DNA from: Cyclina sinensis
Taxonomy: Eukaryota; Mollusca; Bivalvia; Venerida; Veneridae
Length of the DNA: 64,000 nucleotides
Direction: 5' to 3'
NCBI GenBank assembly: GCA_012932295.1
Contig: JAAONU010000003.1
Location: 25,592,361 to 25,656,360 of the forward strand
Positions 12,001-24,399 of the stretch are shown piece after piece. Positions within the stretch are counted from its first letter, which is position 1; every line of letters starts with the position of its first letter. A model generated the notes under the pieces. That model was not told where the DNA came from. It worked only from the letters and a program-made list of their open reading frames with translations, and made no database searches. A program made the position numbers and the translations under genes.

Positions 12001-14499
12001 TCACAAATGTTGACTGTCTCCTCCTCGTCTGTCCAGGGTTCTGTTGCATCTGTTAGTGAAGTGTCTGTAAACCATTCTCAGATCATGACTGGTTCCCAAG
12101 ATCAGGATGGGAAAAGAGTAGTAACCAGACTGGCACCACAGTTGGTGCTTACTCCAAAAGGTGTAATGCAGATGGGATATGTAAACACAGGTAATCTGGC
12201 TGGAGCTGCAACTTCTGTCTCGCAAGTTGCAGTGCCTTCTTCGTCAGTGCAAAGTGGGAACCAGTCTATTCTGATTCAAAACAGTGCAGGTCAGTATCAG
12301 TTAATTCAGCAAACCAGTCCAGTGTTACAGCAGGTGGCACAAGGAACCAGTCTGCAGCAGATCACAAACCAGTCTGCGACACAGTCACGAGGTCAAGGTC
12401 AGAACCTTCTTCAGACAATAAAGCCAGTCGTTGCTTTGAATGCTAGTGGAAATCCTATCATCCTGCCAACAGTGAAATCAAACACACAGCTTGCATCAGC
12501 CTCCACCCCGCCATCAATTGTTTTACACAATTCAACATACTACACAGCAAATCAAAGAAAGCCATTGTTGAATATTGTGACAGCATCTTCAAATTCTACA
12601 GATGTGTCTGTATCACCTTCTGTACCAGGGAATTCAGGACTGAAATCTCCATCAGCCGGGCTTTTGCTTCAGCAGGCTACATCAGGTATGTTACAAACAG
12701 TCCAAAGACCAGTCATCAGTCAGTCGGGAATGGTTTCTCCTTTGCTTGGTTTACAGCAAGGTCTTGTCTTACAAGGTGGTGTTCAGCTTGCAAGTCCAGT
12801 GGTTAATCAGATTGGCTTGAACTTGTTGCAGCCAGGTGTACAAACCATACAGAATCCGTCTACCCTACAAGTGTCAACGCCACAACTGCTTCAAAAGGCT
12901 GGGACAGCCGGTCCTCACTTGTTGAACATTAATCCATTATTGCTAAATACTGCACTTACTACCGCATCTGGTGGTGTCTTACGCCAGCAGTTGAATACAC
13001 AGCTTGCAGTTGCTTCTGCTAACCAGCTTGGTGCCAAGATGGGTTTGACAACAGTAGTTAGGCCTTCTGTGCCAAGTTTACAGCAACAGTCAAAAAGTCC
13101 ACTTCCAACCTCAGCAATGGTTCCATCTACAGTAGCCATTGGTCAGAATGGTAGTGGCTTAGTTTCTCCTCTGCCGCAGATGATTCAGATGCCTGGATCA
13201 TCATTGGTTGTTCCAGCTCTTGGAACTGCTAACCAACAATTGAACCTTCTTGGACAACTTGCAGCTACTCCAGCTTCAGCCCAGAAGCAGTTGGTGTTTC
13301 AGTACCCATCTGCTTGTCAGGCAGTAACAACAGTAGTCACCCAGCCATCACAGCCTGGTTCAATAGCCAAATATGTAGTTTCATTGCCAAATAAGCAAAC
13401 AGCCAATAATCAAGAAAAGGCAACATTGTCTGTAACAAAACTGCAGACACCTCTGAGGACACAGGCTAAAGTTGTAATAACAGATGCTGGAGACAATGTT
13501 GCAAAAAGTGATAATTTTCTGACAACTGTTGCAGTCAATCAGGTTACTTTGGGACAGAAAACCAGTCCAACTCAGCAGAAGTTGTTACTGTTTAGTATTG
13601 GAGGTCAGCTTGTCACAGGGCAAGGTGTACCAGTCTCTCTCAGTGATGGTGTTTTGAAGGTAGTTCCTCATGGCAAGATTAAGATCAACAACCAAACTTT
13701 AACTCCTGAACAAATAAAACAAACATTAGCAAAGATCAATGAAGCAGCAGCAATGACACTAAATCCTGCCAATAGACAGCAGACACCAACCCAGCAGACT
13801 GGTTCTAGTGCTATGGTTGATCAAGGAAAAGTAATTCCAGTAAAAATTGTGAAAGATTCAAAAAATGAACCTGGACCTAGTGTTGCAGCGATAGACCACA
13901 CTTATCTTAATTGCAGCAAAGAGAAGATAGTGACTTCTTTAATGAATGGAAATACCAGTGTACCTGTTGTTTCTCAAGTGCAGCTAGATATAGGGACATG
14001 TAATAATAGTACCAGTCTAGTAACTTCTAAGACTGGTTTACAAGTTGCAAATTCGGATTCAGTAAACAATGAACAAGGAAAAGAAATGCAATTTCCAGGA
14101 CAGGCTAATGAAACACAATATGATTTGAAGCCAATGGGATATTCATCTGGATATGTGGTAAGACAGAGAACTTTGAAGCAGGAAGAAAATGGTGAAAAAC
14201 CTGGTTTTGCAAGTCAGAATTTCAACATTGGTAAGCTGATTGTGGACAAAGAGGCAAAGCGTTTTGTTATAAAAGCGCCAATGAAAAATGATCTCAGTGG
14301 TTTAGGTGATGCTAGTAATAGTGCAAACAGCCAGAAACTGGTACCCAAAGTGAAAGCTGATGATGAGGAGGATGAAAGTGATGATAAGCTTGTGATTGAT
14401 GATGGTGTGAGCGATAAAGAAGCTGCTATGAATCTATTAACTTTAGCAAACCAAGCCCCAGCACCAGTAAGAGTAAAAGCTGAAAACAATAAACGATAG
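29..14499 (+). CDS. BRD10: BRD10 (KIAA2026) orthologue, 5'-partial, 13 exons in window
   Basis: Spliced from exons 29-243, 563-723, 1133-1241 (or 1121-1241), 1718-1763, 2304-2395, 2876-3079, 3787-3933, 4558-6561, 7126-7242, 8115-8288, 9052-9191, 9580-10151 and 10673-14499 (TAG stop). All junctions are GT-AG and the phases agree, giving about 2602 residues without the missing N-terminus. The first exon starts after an AG with two bases of a split codon, so the gene continues left. Family recognition rests on the order of blocks: a charged helix ending in MWE, a DDT-like segment with FELERC and IMTSLLS, a PYRVWE block, then HFPQFCGADVRVY, all recalled from vertebrate BRD10. The family is nuclear, has an N-terminal bromodomain (expected upstream) and an undefined chromatin role. 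CECR2, RSF1 and BAZ proteins share DDT/WHIM folds but fit these motifs less well. Confidence 0.85.
3418..3627. mobile_element. MITE with TTAACCC terminal inverted repeats (copy 1)
   Basis: This 210-bp element in a BRD10 intron begins TTAACCCTTTTGCTGG and ends GCAGGCCAAGGGTTAA, an imperfect terminal inverted repeat. Its centre is a quasi-palindrome around CAGCCTGCACATCCGTACAG. A second copy in opposite orientation lies at 20983-21196. A 64-codon ORF across it is not a gene. Confidence 0.7.
4558..6561 (+). CDS. BRD10: BRD10 long acidic/Ser-rich exon with SUMO-type motifs and a broken frame near its end
   Basis: This 2-kb exon follows a Lys-rich exon (3787-3933, KKVKLKKKKRHR). It encodes a disordered Ser/Asp/Glu-rich segment with repeated SSDVSQESSPCPS-like phospho-acceptor runs and a basic patch, RRSSRNRARLK. 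Near the end are several sumoylation-type psi-K-x-E motifs: VKVE at 6208, VKEE at 6284 and IKTE at 6385. The reading frame hits TGA at 6415, although the next 70 bases are coding-like in frame +2 and the original frame resumes by 6481, running to the GTAAGT donor at 6562. An intron at 6401-6484 (GTGAGT to AAAG, 84 bp) would also restore phase. The true structure is unresolved. Nothing here identifies a folded domain. Confidence 0.7.
7126..10151 (+). CDS. BRD10: BRD10 middle exons (7126-7242, 8115-8288, 9052-9191, 9580-10151)
   Basis: Four exons link the acidic exon to the tail. Exon 7126-7242 (DSVEEVRKLAEQFAEPEP) corresponds to the 'LDELRELI' helix of vertebrate BRD10. Exon 8115-8288 carries LHERLQYLLKELEPWESKL and RARLRLRKEMEDY, matching the family's LLNELLPWEPKL helix, and is the second best conserved block. 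Exon 9052-9191 is acidic (DDDWKSADEETESGESD). Exon 9580-10151 has a basic RGRLRKRR stretch, a probable nuclear localisation signal, and then begins the Ser/Thr/Gln-rich region. Phases are 0, 0, 2 and 1, and every junction restores the frame. Confidence 0.82.
8393..8728. repeat. 20-bp minisatellite, about 17 copies
   Basis: Tandem units of the type GATGTAGAGCTTTCACTTCT, with GATACGGAG and GATATAGAG variants, sit in the BRD10 intron between exons 8288 and 9052. Units are nearly uniform in length, with one shortened copy near 8689. Confidence 0.95.
10673..14499 (+). CDS. BRD10: BRD10 giant terminal exon: Gln/Ser/Thr/Val-rich tail
   Basis: A single 3.8-kb terminal exon encodes about 1275 residues of low-complexity sequence rich in Q, S, T, V and L, with many LLQ, QLVLTPKG and LQQG-type runs. 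This resembles Gln-rich activation-type tails and agrees with the long S/T/Q tail of vertebrate BRD10. A segment at about 13580-13740 (SIGGQLVTGQGVPVSLSDG, then LTPEQIKQTL) is more ordered-looking. The last 60 residues contain an acidic run (DDEEDESDD) and end with a VKAE SUMO-type motif. The phase-1 acceptor at 10671-10672 (TTTTTTGTAG) joins 10151 and restores a Gly codon. Confidence 0.88.
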
Positions 14500-15835
14500 A
14501 AAGTTTTCAAAAGTTTTGTATTAAACTATCTAAAATGCTAAGTAGGTTCATACATATTATTTTTTCAGAGACCAGTCTATGATAATCAGAAAATGATTTG
14601 TTAAAAGGAAGCAGATGATTCAAATTTGACCAATCAGGAGCAAAGATTTTAGACTGGTTTCCGAATAAATTCTTTTAACCTTACACAGAAGTTCAGTTTT
14701 CAAAATAACAGACATGTATTAAGCATGTTATTAAGGCATATACTATGTCATAATCCACATTTTTCTTTTATTTGTTAAACCATTCCATGTTTTCGTACTG
14801 TGTTTCGGGCATTGTGTATATATGTAGATATATGTGATGTCTAAAATGTGATGTCTTAACGGAAGGTGCTAATTAATAGGCAACTTCTTTCTCTGCTGAA
14901 CTTCATGTTCATGTTATTTTCATCCCAGTTTCTCATATTTCTTGTAAATTAAACAGCACTAAATTTATGTTACACAGCTTTTATATAGAATGTAATGTAA
15001 ATGAGGTAACATTTTGCATGATGACTTATTCATCATCATTTTCAAACAGAAACTACCACATCTTGTCATGTGCGTAAAGGAAGTTACTTGTTGAGCTATT
15101 CTTGCAGTAGCAATCCATTGTGTGTGAAAAAAAAAACAAAAACAAAAAACAGTTTCTTATCGAGGGAAGTTATAGACAGCTGTGTCAGTCTGTGTGTTCT
15201 AAGAAACTGCCTGTCTGTATTACTAGAAAAATACTCAAAGTGAAAAACAATATTTTCCAAATCCATTTATTTTTATTTCAATCAGTTGGTTTAGATTGTT
15301 TCTCATACATTTAAATTGATATACCGGTAGCAGATTTTAACAAGTTCTAATAGTTGGACAAGTTTCATAAATTGCATCTTTATTTTCATCATTTTTCTGT
15401 TCTTGAAAAGTGTACCTTCTAAACAGTTTATTCCTAGAAAAATTCAGTTTCTGACAAGCTATGTTTGAGTGAAATGTTTTAGATTGATATAAATATGTGA
15501 GCTGAAAATAGCATATTGGGTAGGGATGATGGTTGGGAATTTCAGGAGTGCTAATAGGCTAGGAAGAGGGCAAGTGTAGATCCACACTAATGACAACATG
15601 ATGAAATAACATGTTTACACTTACCTGTATACACACACTGTTTTGATAGATTCTTTATAACTGAAAAAAAATATGTATAAAGAAATAGGTGTGTGAATAT
15701 AAATGAAAGTTTTTTTTTCTGTTTTAAATGTGAACTGTTTTAAAAACAACTTGTAAAATGTCATTGCCGATGTGTGTAAATATGTACTTCAATCTGTTAA
15801 TGATATATATTATAATGTTATAATAATAAAATTCT
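14500..15835 (+). other. BRD10: BRD10 3' untranslated region
   Basis: AT-rich non-coding sequence follows the TAG stop and ends at the first well placed AATAAA (15825-15830), followed by T/G-rich sequence. ORFs here are short and AT-driven. The extent is inferred from the signal only. Confidence 0.5.
15825..15830 (+). terminator. Poly(A) signal AATAAA, candidate for BRD10
   Basis: A canonical hexamer lies 1.3 kb past the BRD10 stop, followed by a TTTT/GTTTTGTTG-rich stretch suitable as a downstream element. Later hexamers (near 16312 and 18018) could also be used. Confidence 0.45.
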
Positions 15836-18400
15836 ATTTTTGAAAGTTTTGTTGAAGATTGTACAAACCATGTCTAGAAAAAAGCAAATGTTTACTGTTC
15901 ATTATTTCTGGATTTCAACCATTGTTCAAGTTTATTCTTATGATGATATTGTGTACTGTTACAAGTACAGACTGGCTGTTTTAAGATGTTGAAGACATTT
16001 TTTTCATCAGAGTATGAGACACTCATTTTTTCCCCACCAGAAATAGTCTAAGGCAGTTGGTGCTCAATATTTTAGATATTGCACTTGATTTGTTAACTCC
16101 CTGTAAACTGTTTTGAGTTGTTGCCCTTAAATAGATGTTAATTTCTGTAAGTCTCAAGTTATGGCCCTTGTGAAAAGTTGTGGGCACTATGGAGCCTATA
16201 CATTGTATTTATAGTCTGTTTTTACATACACCATTTGGAAAGCTACCTGTAGCTGAAATGCTAAGCCACATTAACAGGAGAAAAGGTCATTTCAGATTCT
16301 CTAAATAAGAAAAAATAAAGGTGAAAATAACAGCATTCTCTTAACATTGAAACAGTGCCATTTTCCAGTGGACAAAGTGTAGATTTATGAAAGTAGTACC
16401 ATGCTACCCTACTACAACTTCTCTGAATACATTTAGTACAATTTTATCTTCAGTTGTTGGGAACTGAGCTCTTCAGGCATTTGTTTTCTGAAAAAAAATT
16501 CAAACTTTAATATTTTACATGTATGAATACTATCATTTCGGTACCACAGAAAATGAGAGTGAAAATGTCCATGTTACTGTATGTCTTTGTTTTATTTATT
16601 ATGGAAGGTTCAGTGCTGTCTTTAACATACTGTGAATTGAGAGTGTGTATAGATAATTTGTTACATGTATCCATGCTTACGAAGAAGAGATGTTTTGATA
16701 TGTGGTAATTGAAAAACATGTTAAGGATTTCTTTGATTGTACAAAAAATCAGGCAAGTATTTTTAGGTTTCTTTGTAAGTTTGCTGTTTTTCTTTTCTTT
16801 TAACAAGTGCTTTCTTTTTACACACTTTTTGAAGCCAACTTCTGAAAAACTATTTTTGAAAAACTTTTTTTTCTTATTGTAAAACTACTTTACTTCTGTA
16901 CCCACAATGAAATGTTCACAACAGCTATCCTTAGAATGATAAAAAAAAAATTGATACGGAAATTTTGGTTAAATTTGAAGTAACATACTTTTAGACCAGT
17001 TTTGTAGCAGTCATTAGGGAAATTCTAAGGTTTTGAAACAAGATATTACAGACTTAACATTTTGTTCATTTCTTATGTGAATTCATTTTTAGCTCTAAGT
17101 ATGCATGAATTTTGACACCATGTATTGTTTGAATTTTGTTCATCAACATGTGAGTAAATTTCATTATAAGACCTACATTTAAGTTAAACAATTTCTTGCA
17201 CGATTCTTTTTTACACATTTTGTTCACACTTTCTTGATTCATGTTGTATGTAGATTTAATAACATATACATTATTTTTGTATGGTATATTTGATAGTTGG
17301 AAAGTTTTGTACTACAGCAAAAAAATGTATTGGACTAATGAAAGACAGTCCCAAAGAAAACACCAGAACAGATACAAATATACTAGCAAAAAAAGAGGTA
17401 ATGTTAAGTTCTTCACAGGTGGCAGAGATTTGGCAGTTTGATGCCAATAAATAGTTATCTAGGGTGACAATTTATGAGGTATTTATTTACTTTCATTGAG
17501 TTTTACTGAGATTTGTTACATCAGAAAGCATTTTCACAAATTAGTAAGAGCAATTTGATTCAACAGGAAAAATATTTTGTTGAAATTCAGCTGAACAGAT
17601 TTGTGTAGTTTTTCACAAGAAGGTAAAAAACATAAAATCAAGCAAAGTAAGACTTTCAACACCGAGATATACCTATGTTATTTATGACATGGTAGATATA
17701 TAAGATGTTTAAGTAATGGTCACATCCCGACTGCACCACACGTAAGTCGTCTGAGACTAGGTCTAGTGGACACTAACTCTTAAATCCAGTATTTGGACTG
17801 AAAAGTTGCAGTTTTGTCATAAAATAAAAACAAGATAGATGCATTAGTAACAAATCATTTGAATGGAAGGAAAGCTGAAGAGGTTGAAGATTAGATAGCA
17901 GCACAAAGTTACATTTCTGTTGATTGTCACATGTATTACCACATTACATAAGTTTCATGTCTTGCTCATGACACTGTTGGTCAATCATTCATCTGTTAAA
18001 CAAACGTCATTTTTTGAATAAAATTGCCTTTGCAATTTGCAATTTGTTTTGTTTTTTAATGTCACAACTTTTTTAACCAATCTGCAGTGTATAGCAGAGC
18101 AAACATGGAAAACTGTTGTCCATTTCTTAGATCCCAACTTGTTACTAAATAGGATGTCTCAAGACATCCAGGATAACTTGTTTAACCCCACTTCAGGTAT
18201 TTGTACATGAAAGTAAGCTGTTTTTAGCAAGATTGTGATGCACTGGCTTGTTTCATATCAGTGGACAAAAATGGTATCTTTTTACGATAATTCTTTATTG
18301 TAACAAGAATGAAAATGAAATTTTCACAGAACACAACTTCATTCCCTAACAAATCATGTCTAACATACATACTAAACTTCCACTGTCTTCAATGAAAATG
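15836..18400. other. AT-rich intergenic sequence, no gene seen
   Basis: There are no splice-bounded coding segments and only scattered short AT-driven ORFs, including opposing ones at 16507-16806. Transcripts from either flanking gene could extend into it. Confidence 0.5.
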
Positions 18401-18479
18401 GGGTCAAAGCATCTGTAAACACTCGTGTAATAAAACATCATCAACAAATATGTTATTAAAATTTACTATTATTTTTGGC

Positions 18480-20460
18480 TTACCAGAGCAAGACTCGGGG
18501 TGAGCTTTTAGTGTCAATGAGTGTTGGCTGTCCACAACTGGTTCATTAACACTCTGGAGATTACATTTTTGATTAGAATGATTGTCTCTATAAGATCTTG
18601 GACAAGTTTGAATATGGTTCATGTTGGACTGAGAACTAGGTCACAAGGCCAGATAAAAGGTCACATTTTTTGTTCAAATGACATGAAAATTTGTCAGAAT
18701 GTTTGTCTTGAAGGTATCTACGTCAAGTTAGAATGTTGGTCATCTTGGATCAAAAACTAAGTCACAGGGTCAAAACATTTAAAACTTTGTTAACACAGCT
18801 CACTTTTTTTTGGTCCAAATGGCATGAAAACTTGTCAGAATGTTTGTCTTGATGACCTCTAGGTCAAGGCTGAATATGGGTCATCTCATTTCCTGAACCA
18901 ACCTGATCCTATCAATGGGACATAGGTGAGTGATTAAGGGCCATCATGACCCTCTTGATTCTTTTATAAAGTCTACAAACTAAAATGCTTTTCTTTTTGA
19001 TCAAAATGGTTCTTAAGTTCCTGGAATCCCCCTAGTATTTTATTTACAGCTAAGAATTAGCACATGCAGTAACAAAATGATACCCCTGAGAGACAGGGAC
19101 TGTGTACATTTAAAAAGTTAATTTCACCCATGGTGAAACATTACAAGCCTTATTAAGAATGAGTTCCTCGAGAAATTTTTTCAACACTGTCATAGAAATA
19201 GAGAGAGCCTCCTTGCTACAGTTGCAAACATTTCAATTCCAGATCAAAAGAAAGTGATTGTTTGAAGTTTTTATATTTGTAAAGTGTCTTGTAAACTGAT
19301 AGGTTGTCAGTACAAATTTTGCTTGCTGTAAAGTAATACAAATGCCTTATTTGGAAAATTCTCTCTTGCACTGACCTGTAAAATTTGGTCAGATGATTAT
19401 AAGCTCCCTCAGAACTAGGTCCTGAATATCTCTTTAAAGTTAACTAAACCAATATTGAAATGCTCATTCTTGTTACATGAATGCCTTCACATGATAGGTC
19501 AGTTTCTCCTAATTAGTGTTGAACATCCCTACCTCTGCTTACATATAGCCAAAGACATTTAAATGGAGGCCTCTTTTCCCATCCAATCATCATGAAACTT
19601 TGTCAGCATGTTTTTCTTGATGACTTCTAGGCTCTTTTCATATCATTTAGGATCAGGCCACATTTCCTATCCAATCATCATGAAACATTGTCAGAATGTT
19701 CAGCTTGATGACTTCTAGGCTCTTTTCATATTTGGGTTATGTTGGTTCAAAAACTAGATCACCAGGTCAAATCATAGAAATACCTTGTGAACACTCTAGA
19801 GGCCACATTTTCCATCCAGTCATCACTGAACTGTTGGAATGTTTGATGTTTTGAAGGTTCGTGTATAGGTCATTTTGGGTCAAAAACTAGGTCACCAGGT
19901 CAAATAATAGAAAAACCCTGTGAACACCCTAGAGGCCACTTTTCCATTAGTCATCATAAAACTGTCAGAATGTTTTTCTTGACGACATGTTAATTCTTTT
20001 TGTATATGGGTCATGTTGGTTTAAAAACTAGGTCAGCAGGTCAAATTCTAGAAAAGCCTTTCAAACAATCTTGAGGCCACATATTCTACCCAGTTGTCAT
20101 GAAACTGTCAGAAGGTTTCACTTGATGATCAAGTGAGCACCTTCTGCTTTTGATGTTACATGGTGCATGGATAGAAATATATCTTCATGAAAGATGATAT
20201 TTATGCTGGCTGATATTTTCATGATATTAATGAATTCCTAACAATCAAAACTTGTACAATAAATAAAAAGAGCCTAGAAGTCACTGAGCTTAACATTTTG
20301 ACTAAGTTTCATGATAATTGGATGGGAAATGTAACCTCTGGAGTGTTGTGAATGTGGATGGATTACATGGAGTGTTGTGAATGTGGATAGATTACTGACA
20401 ACAAGTGATCACAACAGCTCCCATTTGAGCACTTTAGTGCTTAGGCAAGTTAAAAACTTA
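18480..20460. repeat. Degenerate tandem/inverted repeat block between BRD10 and RIC3
   Basis: Diverged units of about 115-140 bp share 'CATGAAACTTGTCAGAATGT', 'CTTGATGACTTCTAGG' and 'AAAACTAGGTCACCAGGTCA'. One element end near 18925-18960 has a GGTGAGTGATTAAGGG terminus plus an AGGGCCATCATGACCCT hairpin. The segment 20265-20340 is the reverse complement of the unit at 19650-19730, so the block folds back on itself. Confidence 0.7.
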
Positions 20461-20629
20461 GACTGAAAAGCAAACAGTACAAAACATGATCAGACTTCAC
20501 AAATGCATGGTCTGATCATTGTCTTAACTTGCAGAAAAAGGCCAAAGCTATCTATCCAGATTAAAGTGATTCAAATCAAATTCTATGGCAAAATGAACAA
20601 AAACACTTGAGTGTATTGCAATGAAAACA

Positions 20630-20635
20630 TTTATT
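20630..20635 (-). terminator. Poly(A) signal, candidate distal signal for RIC3
   Basis: TTTATT on the plus strand reads AATAAA on the minus strand, 3.8 kb downstream of the RIC3 stop. It is the last clear signal before the repeat block. Nearer signals exist, so the choice is tentative. Confidence 0.3.
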
Positions 20636-23600
20636 TCTGCACACAATCAGTAATGATGCAGTGACACAGAAATACTCTTAAACTCCAGAAACACACAACA
20701 CTGAATGAAAAGTGCTAGATTCTAGATTTCAATAACACAAAGAAATACAAAACGTCAAATATCAATGATTCTATTATAAGTATACTTTTAAGACGAACAT
20801 AAAGAATGTATAAAATATAACTATTGTGTAAGTTTAACCTTATACTAATATTACTTCTGCTTTAGGTGAAGAGGAGTTTTATACCAACCAGTAACTTAAG
20901 GAAGGACCTTGTGAAAGAAAATCTACATCAGCCTATAATACTAAGTAAATCAACTCAAAGACAAGTAATGCACATACATGTCTTAACCCTGAACATGCTG
21001 AAATTTTGTAATGGATTTTCCCAGCTTTGAATTTGGAACAGTCCATTCAAAGTTTAAGGGATTTCAATATCAAAATACAAAAATGGAGCTACCAACAATA
21101 TTGAGCCTGGTCAGACTGCAAGGATGTGCAGGCTGACCTGGCTCTATACTGGTGGCAAAGGCTAATCACTTCCGGTTCCAGCACGTTAAGGGTTAAGGGG
21201 GAAGTTTCAATTTCAAATACAGTATAAAAACATAAAAATGTAATGGGCATTAGATTGTCTGAAAACTGAAAACTAGCTGTGTTTACAACAAATCCTAAAC
21301 TATAAAAAAATAACCAGTTTTGGGTTTGGTTTCCTTGGACAAGCTGCCCCCACATTTAACAGGAGAACATCCATACACAATGAAAGGGGAAGACAAATTA
21401 TTCCAAACAGTTGTAAAATGAAGATGGAAAAATACATGTATAACATTGACATCCATTTGACAACATCTAAATAACTGTCTCGTTACTGGTACTTAATCAT
21501 ACTTAAAAGGTTCAGTTTTTGCCTTTTAAAAGCACTGTTAAAGATAATTTTTCCTAACTTTCAACAAAATCAGTATGTCCAATTCTAATAATGCTTTACA
21601 ACTGCTTAGTGTGACTTTGGCAAAAAAGTCTTAATGTATGAATGATATTTTAAAATCATTAACTGGTTGACTTCCTTTTTTTTTAAAACCACTAGAATCA
21701 CAGTACACTACAGAGTTATTTCCAGCAGTGTTCTGATGGTTGTCAAGTCAGCAATTGTCAAAAACATGCACTCATTTTTTTTGATAAAGAAATTCAAGAG
21801 AACCCCTTATCCAGTCAAGCTAACAAATGTAGAATTCATATACACAGAAATTTCACGTATCAATCTCCAGCTATATCAGATCTGCAGACATGCCTTTCCC
21901 AAATATTGCACAAAATTTGTCATGGATTTCTTTTTTGTTAAAAAAATCACATTTTGGGTTGGGTTTGTTTTGGTATCTCTTTATCATGTTTATGTAATTG
22001 AGAAAAAATAACATAAAAATAAATCAAAAAGAAAGTAAAAATAGACAATATTGAGCTAAACTGAGCAATATAAACATAGTTAATGCTGTATGAGTATTCA
22101 CTTTGGTGTGGCTTACACATGTGGGCCATGCTACATAAAAAGTTCCCACCTCATAGTTTTAACATTTACTAGAAAGCTCAAAGGTGAACATTTAAACATC
22201 AAGAAAAATCACAGGTGACTAAAATTATTCAGACAGGTATCAGATGACTAAATTATCATGCAGAAATGTCACTGGCAACAAGATATACAAACTCTAATAC
22301 AGTCTAAATTTGGTTTGTTTGGACCATCATTTACCCTGCCAACATTGCCAGAAAATGTCAATTCTAAAGTCTTATTCCCCAAATATGTTCTAATACATTT
22401 CCTACTGCATAACAGCATGTGTGTAAATAACATGTACCTCAACAATTTTTATGAACAATCTCAATGAGTAAGTTATATGTATAACACCAAGTTTGTCCTT
22501 CATATGTTAAAAAAATACATAAAACTGAGACAAATAAGCAAAACAGTATTTTGTTAAAGCATACTTTTCTGTTGTACATCTTTTGAGACTGGTATCACTG
22601 GTAAATGTTTCTCTCTATTCCTGAGAACATTCATATATATTTAAAACAAAGTTTACACCCTGGCATTTAAAATGTTATTCGTTCTCTTGCTTGTAACAAA
22701 GCAGACATAAAAGATAAAGTATTAAACAATACAAAAAATAAAACATCTTTGAGATTACTATTTGAACAGAACAATTAAACTTAAACACAAATAAAACAAA
22801 ATGGAAGTATATAAGCTAAAACTATAAATCATCAAAACAAAGAAAAGAAAATACCCAATAAATAAAACACTTGCTATAATCTCATGCTTGGTGATTTTTT
22901 ACAAGACAATGTAACAAAATGAGAAAATTCGTACACTATCTGGATAGAGACTCAGACTACAACAAAAACAACAACAACATTAAGGCCTTAACTAAGGCAA
23001 ATAAATATGTTGAAGTCCACATTATATTGTCATCGCTTTGAGTGAAAGTCTTGCATATCATGATGAGGTAAACATATCTCTCAAACAATTCTCGAGCATA
23101 ATTTGAAAATGGAATCAAATTCAAATATGGAATCTGGTCTTGACCTTGACATTAAAAGTTATATCAAAATTTAACTGGTGGGAAACAACACAATCATTCA
23201 TATGAATATAAACAAGTGATCTAAGTTTGATAAAACTGTAAAGTAGTTGTGATCACAGTACAGAAAATAAACTTGAATGTGTGACCTTGACCTTAGACCA
23301 TTAACTGGTAATGACTAAAATGTCAGTATTATATGATGTATTTTGGTAAACATTTCTTATTTTCAGTGTTGTTTCATGTGGTTCTTCTCAAGAAACACAG
23401 TGTACAGTTATATACTAGTAGAAACAGAAAAAAACTATACATGAACACTGGAAATGTTTTATAGAGCTTTGTTTTATTCTTCGGACATTGATATTATTTA
23501 TACCCCATTTTTTGTCTCGTCTTTGACATGCTATTTTTACCTAATAATACAACACCTGATGAAAATATTACATTATACAATATGATGTCACTGAAAATGT

Positions 23601-24399
23601 AATAAATAATTATTTGTAAGTATGTTTCTCCTAGTATAGAATGGTCAAGTCCTTTCTGGTCCTTCAATGGAAGTGGAAGAAATCATTAACTGAAATCTGA
23701 ACTTTAACCTGTCATTGACCTTAATTTTCCATAAGAAAGCTTCTAAAACTGTCTCCTAGACAACCTAAATATAGATACCTTGTGTAAATATCACTTTTAC
23801 TATGTTAAAATCAAATGACTGAACACATTTTACCATTCTGGAGTAACAGTTACATTATATTTATAATTATGCAAACAGAATATGGCAATTTATGTAAAAG
23901 AAAGAGTACTTGTAAGAACACACTTAACAATACATATAAGACACACGTGAACCAGTACAATAAGAAATTCAAATAAAAGTATTTCATATACATGTATCCT
24001 AAATATTATGTTTCGTACCTAAACAACTTTAAGATAACTTAGTATAATTTAGGGTACATGTAAGCCTATTTTCAAGTTGCTTTATGCAGTGTTTTTTTTT
24101 AATCTTTGATTTTATTTTGTAAACTTGAATTCCAATGATTTTTCATTTGTCTGGAAACCCTGAGTAAACTGGCAGGAAGTGAAGAAAGGCAGATTGAAAT
24201 TTTCTAGTTCTAACCAAGATTTTCACAGCACAACCAACACAAAGAACAAAACAAGAAGAAAACCCCGACTTCGAGTAGGACCTAGTAAGTTTACACTGGC
24301 ATCTAAAGACAAAGCAAAGTGAACAGTCACAGTGTAACCCTATCTCAATATAAGTAACAGAAATATACAAGTATCACAAGGTTGTGTCTTGGCTCTTTT
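20636..24399 (-). other. RIC3: Probable RIC3 3' untranslated/downstream region
   Basis: AT-rich sequence beyond the RIC3 stop contains one MITE copy (20983-21196) and otherwise no recognisable genes. The ORFs at 21089-21355, 21667-22011 and 24143-24370 lack splice context and look like chance openings. How much is transcribed cannot be told. Confidence 0.4.
20983..21196. mobile_element. MITE with TTAACCC terminal inverted repeats (copy 2, inverted)
   Basis: Starts TTAACCCTGAACATGCTGAA and ends CCAGCACGTTAAGGGTTAA; the ends are inverted repeats of about 20 bp. The core, GGATGTGCAGGCTGACC, is the reverse complement of the core of the copy at 3418-3627. The lengths are almost equal (214 and 210 bp). 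Confidence 0.7.

Noticed and set aside
21667..22011. 114-codon plus-strand ORF
   Set aside because: AT-driven, no splice or family features, antisense to the probable RIC3 3'UTR.
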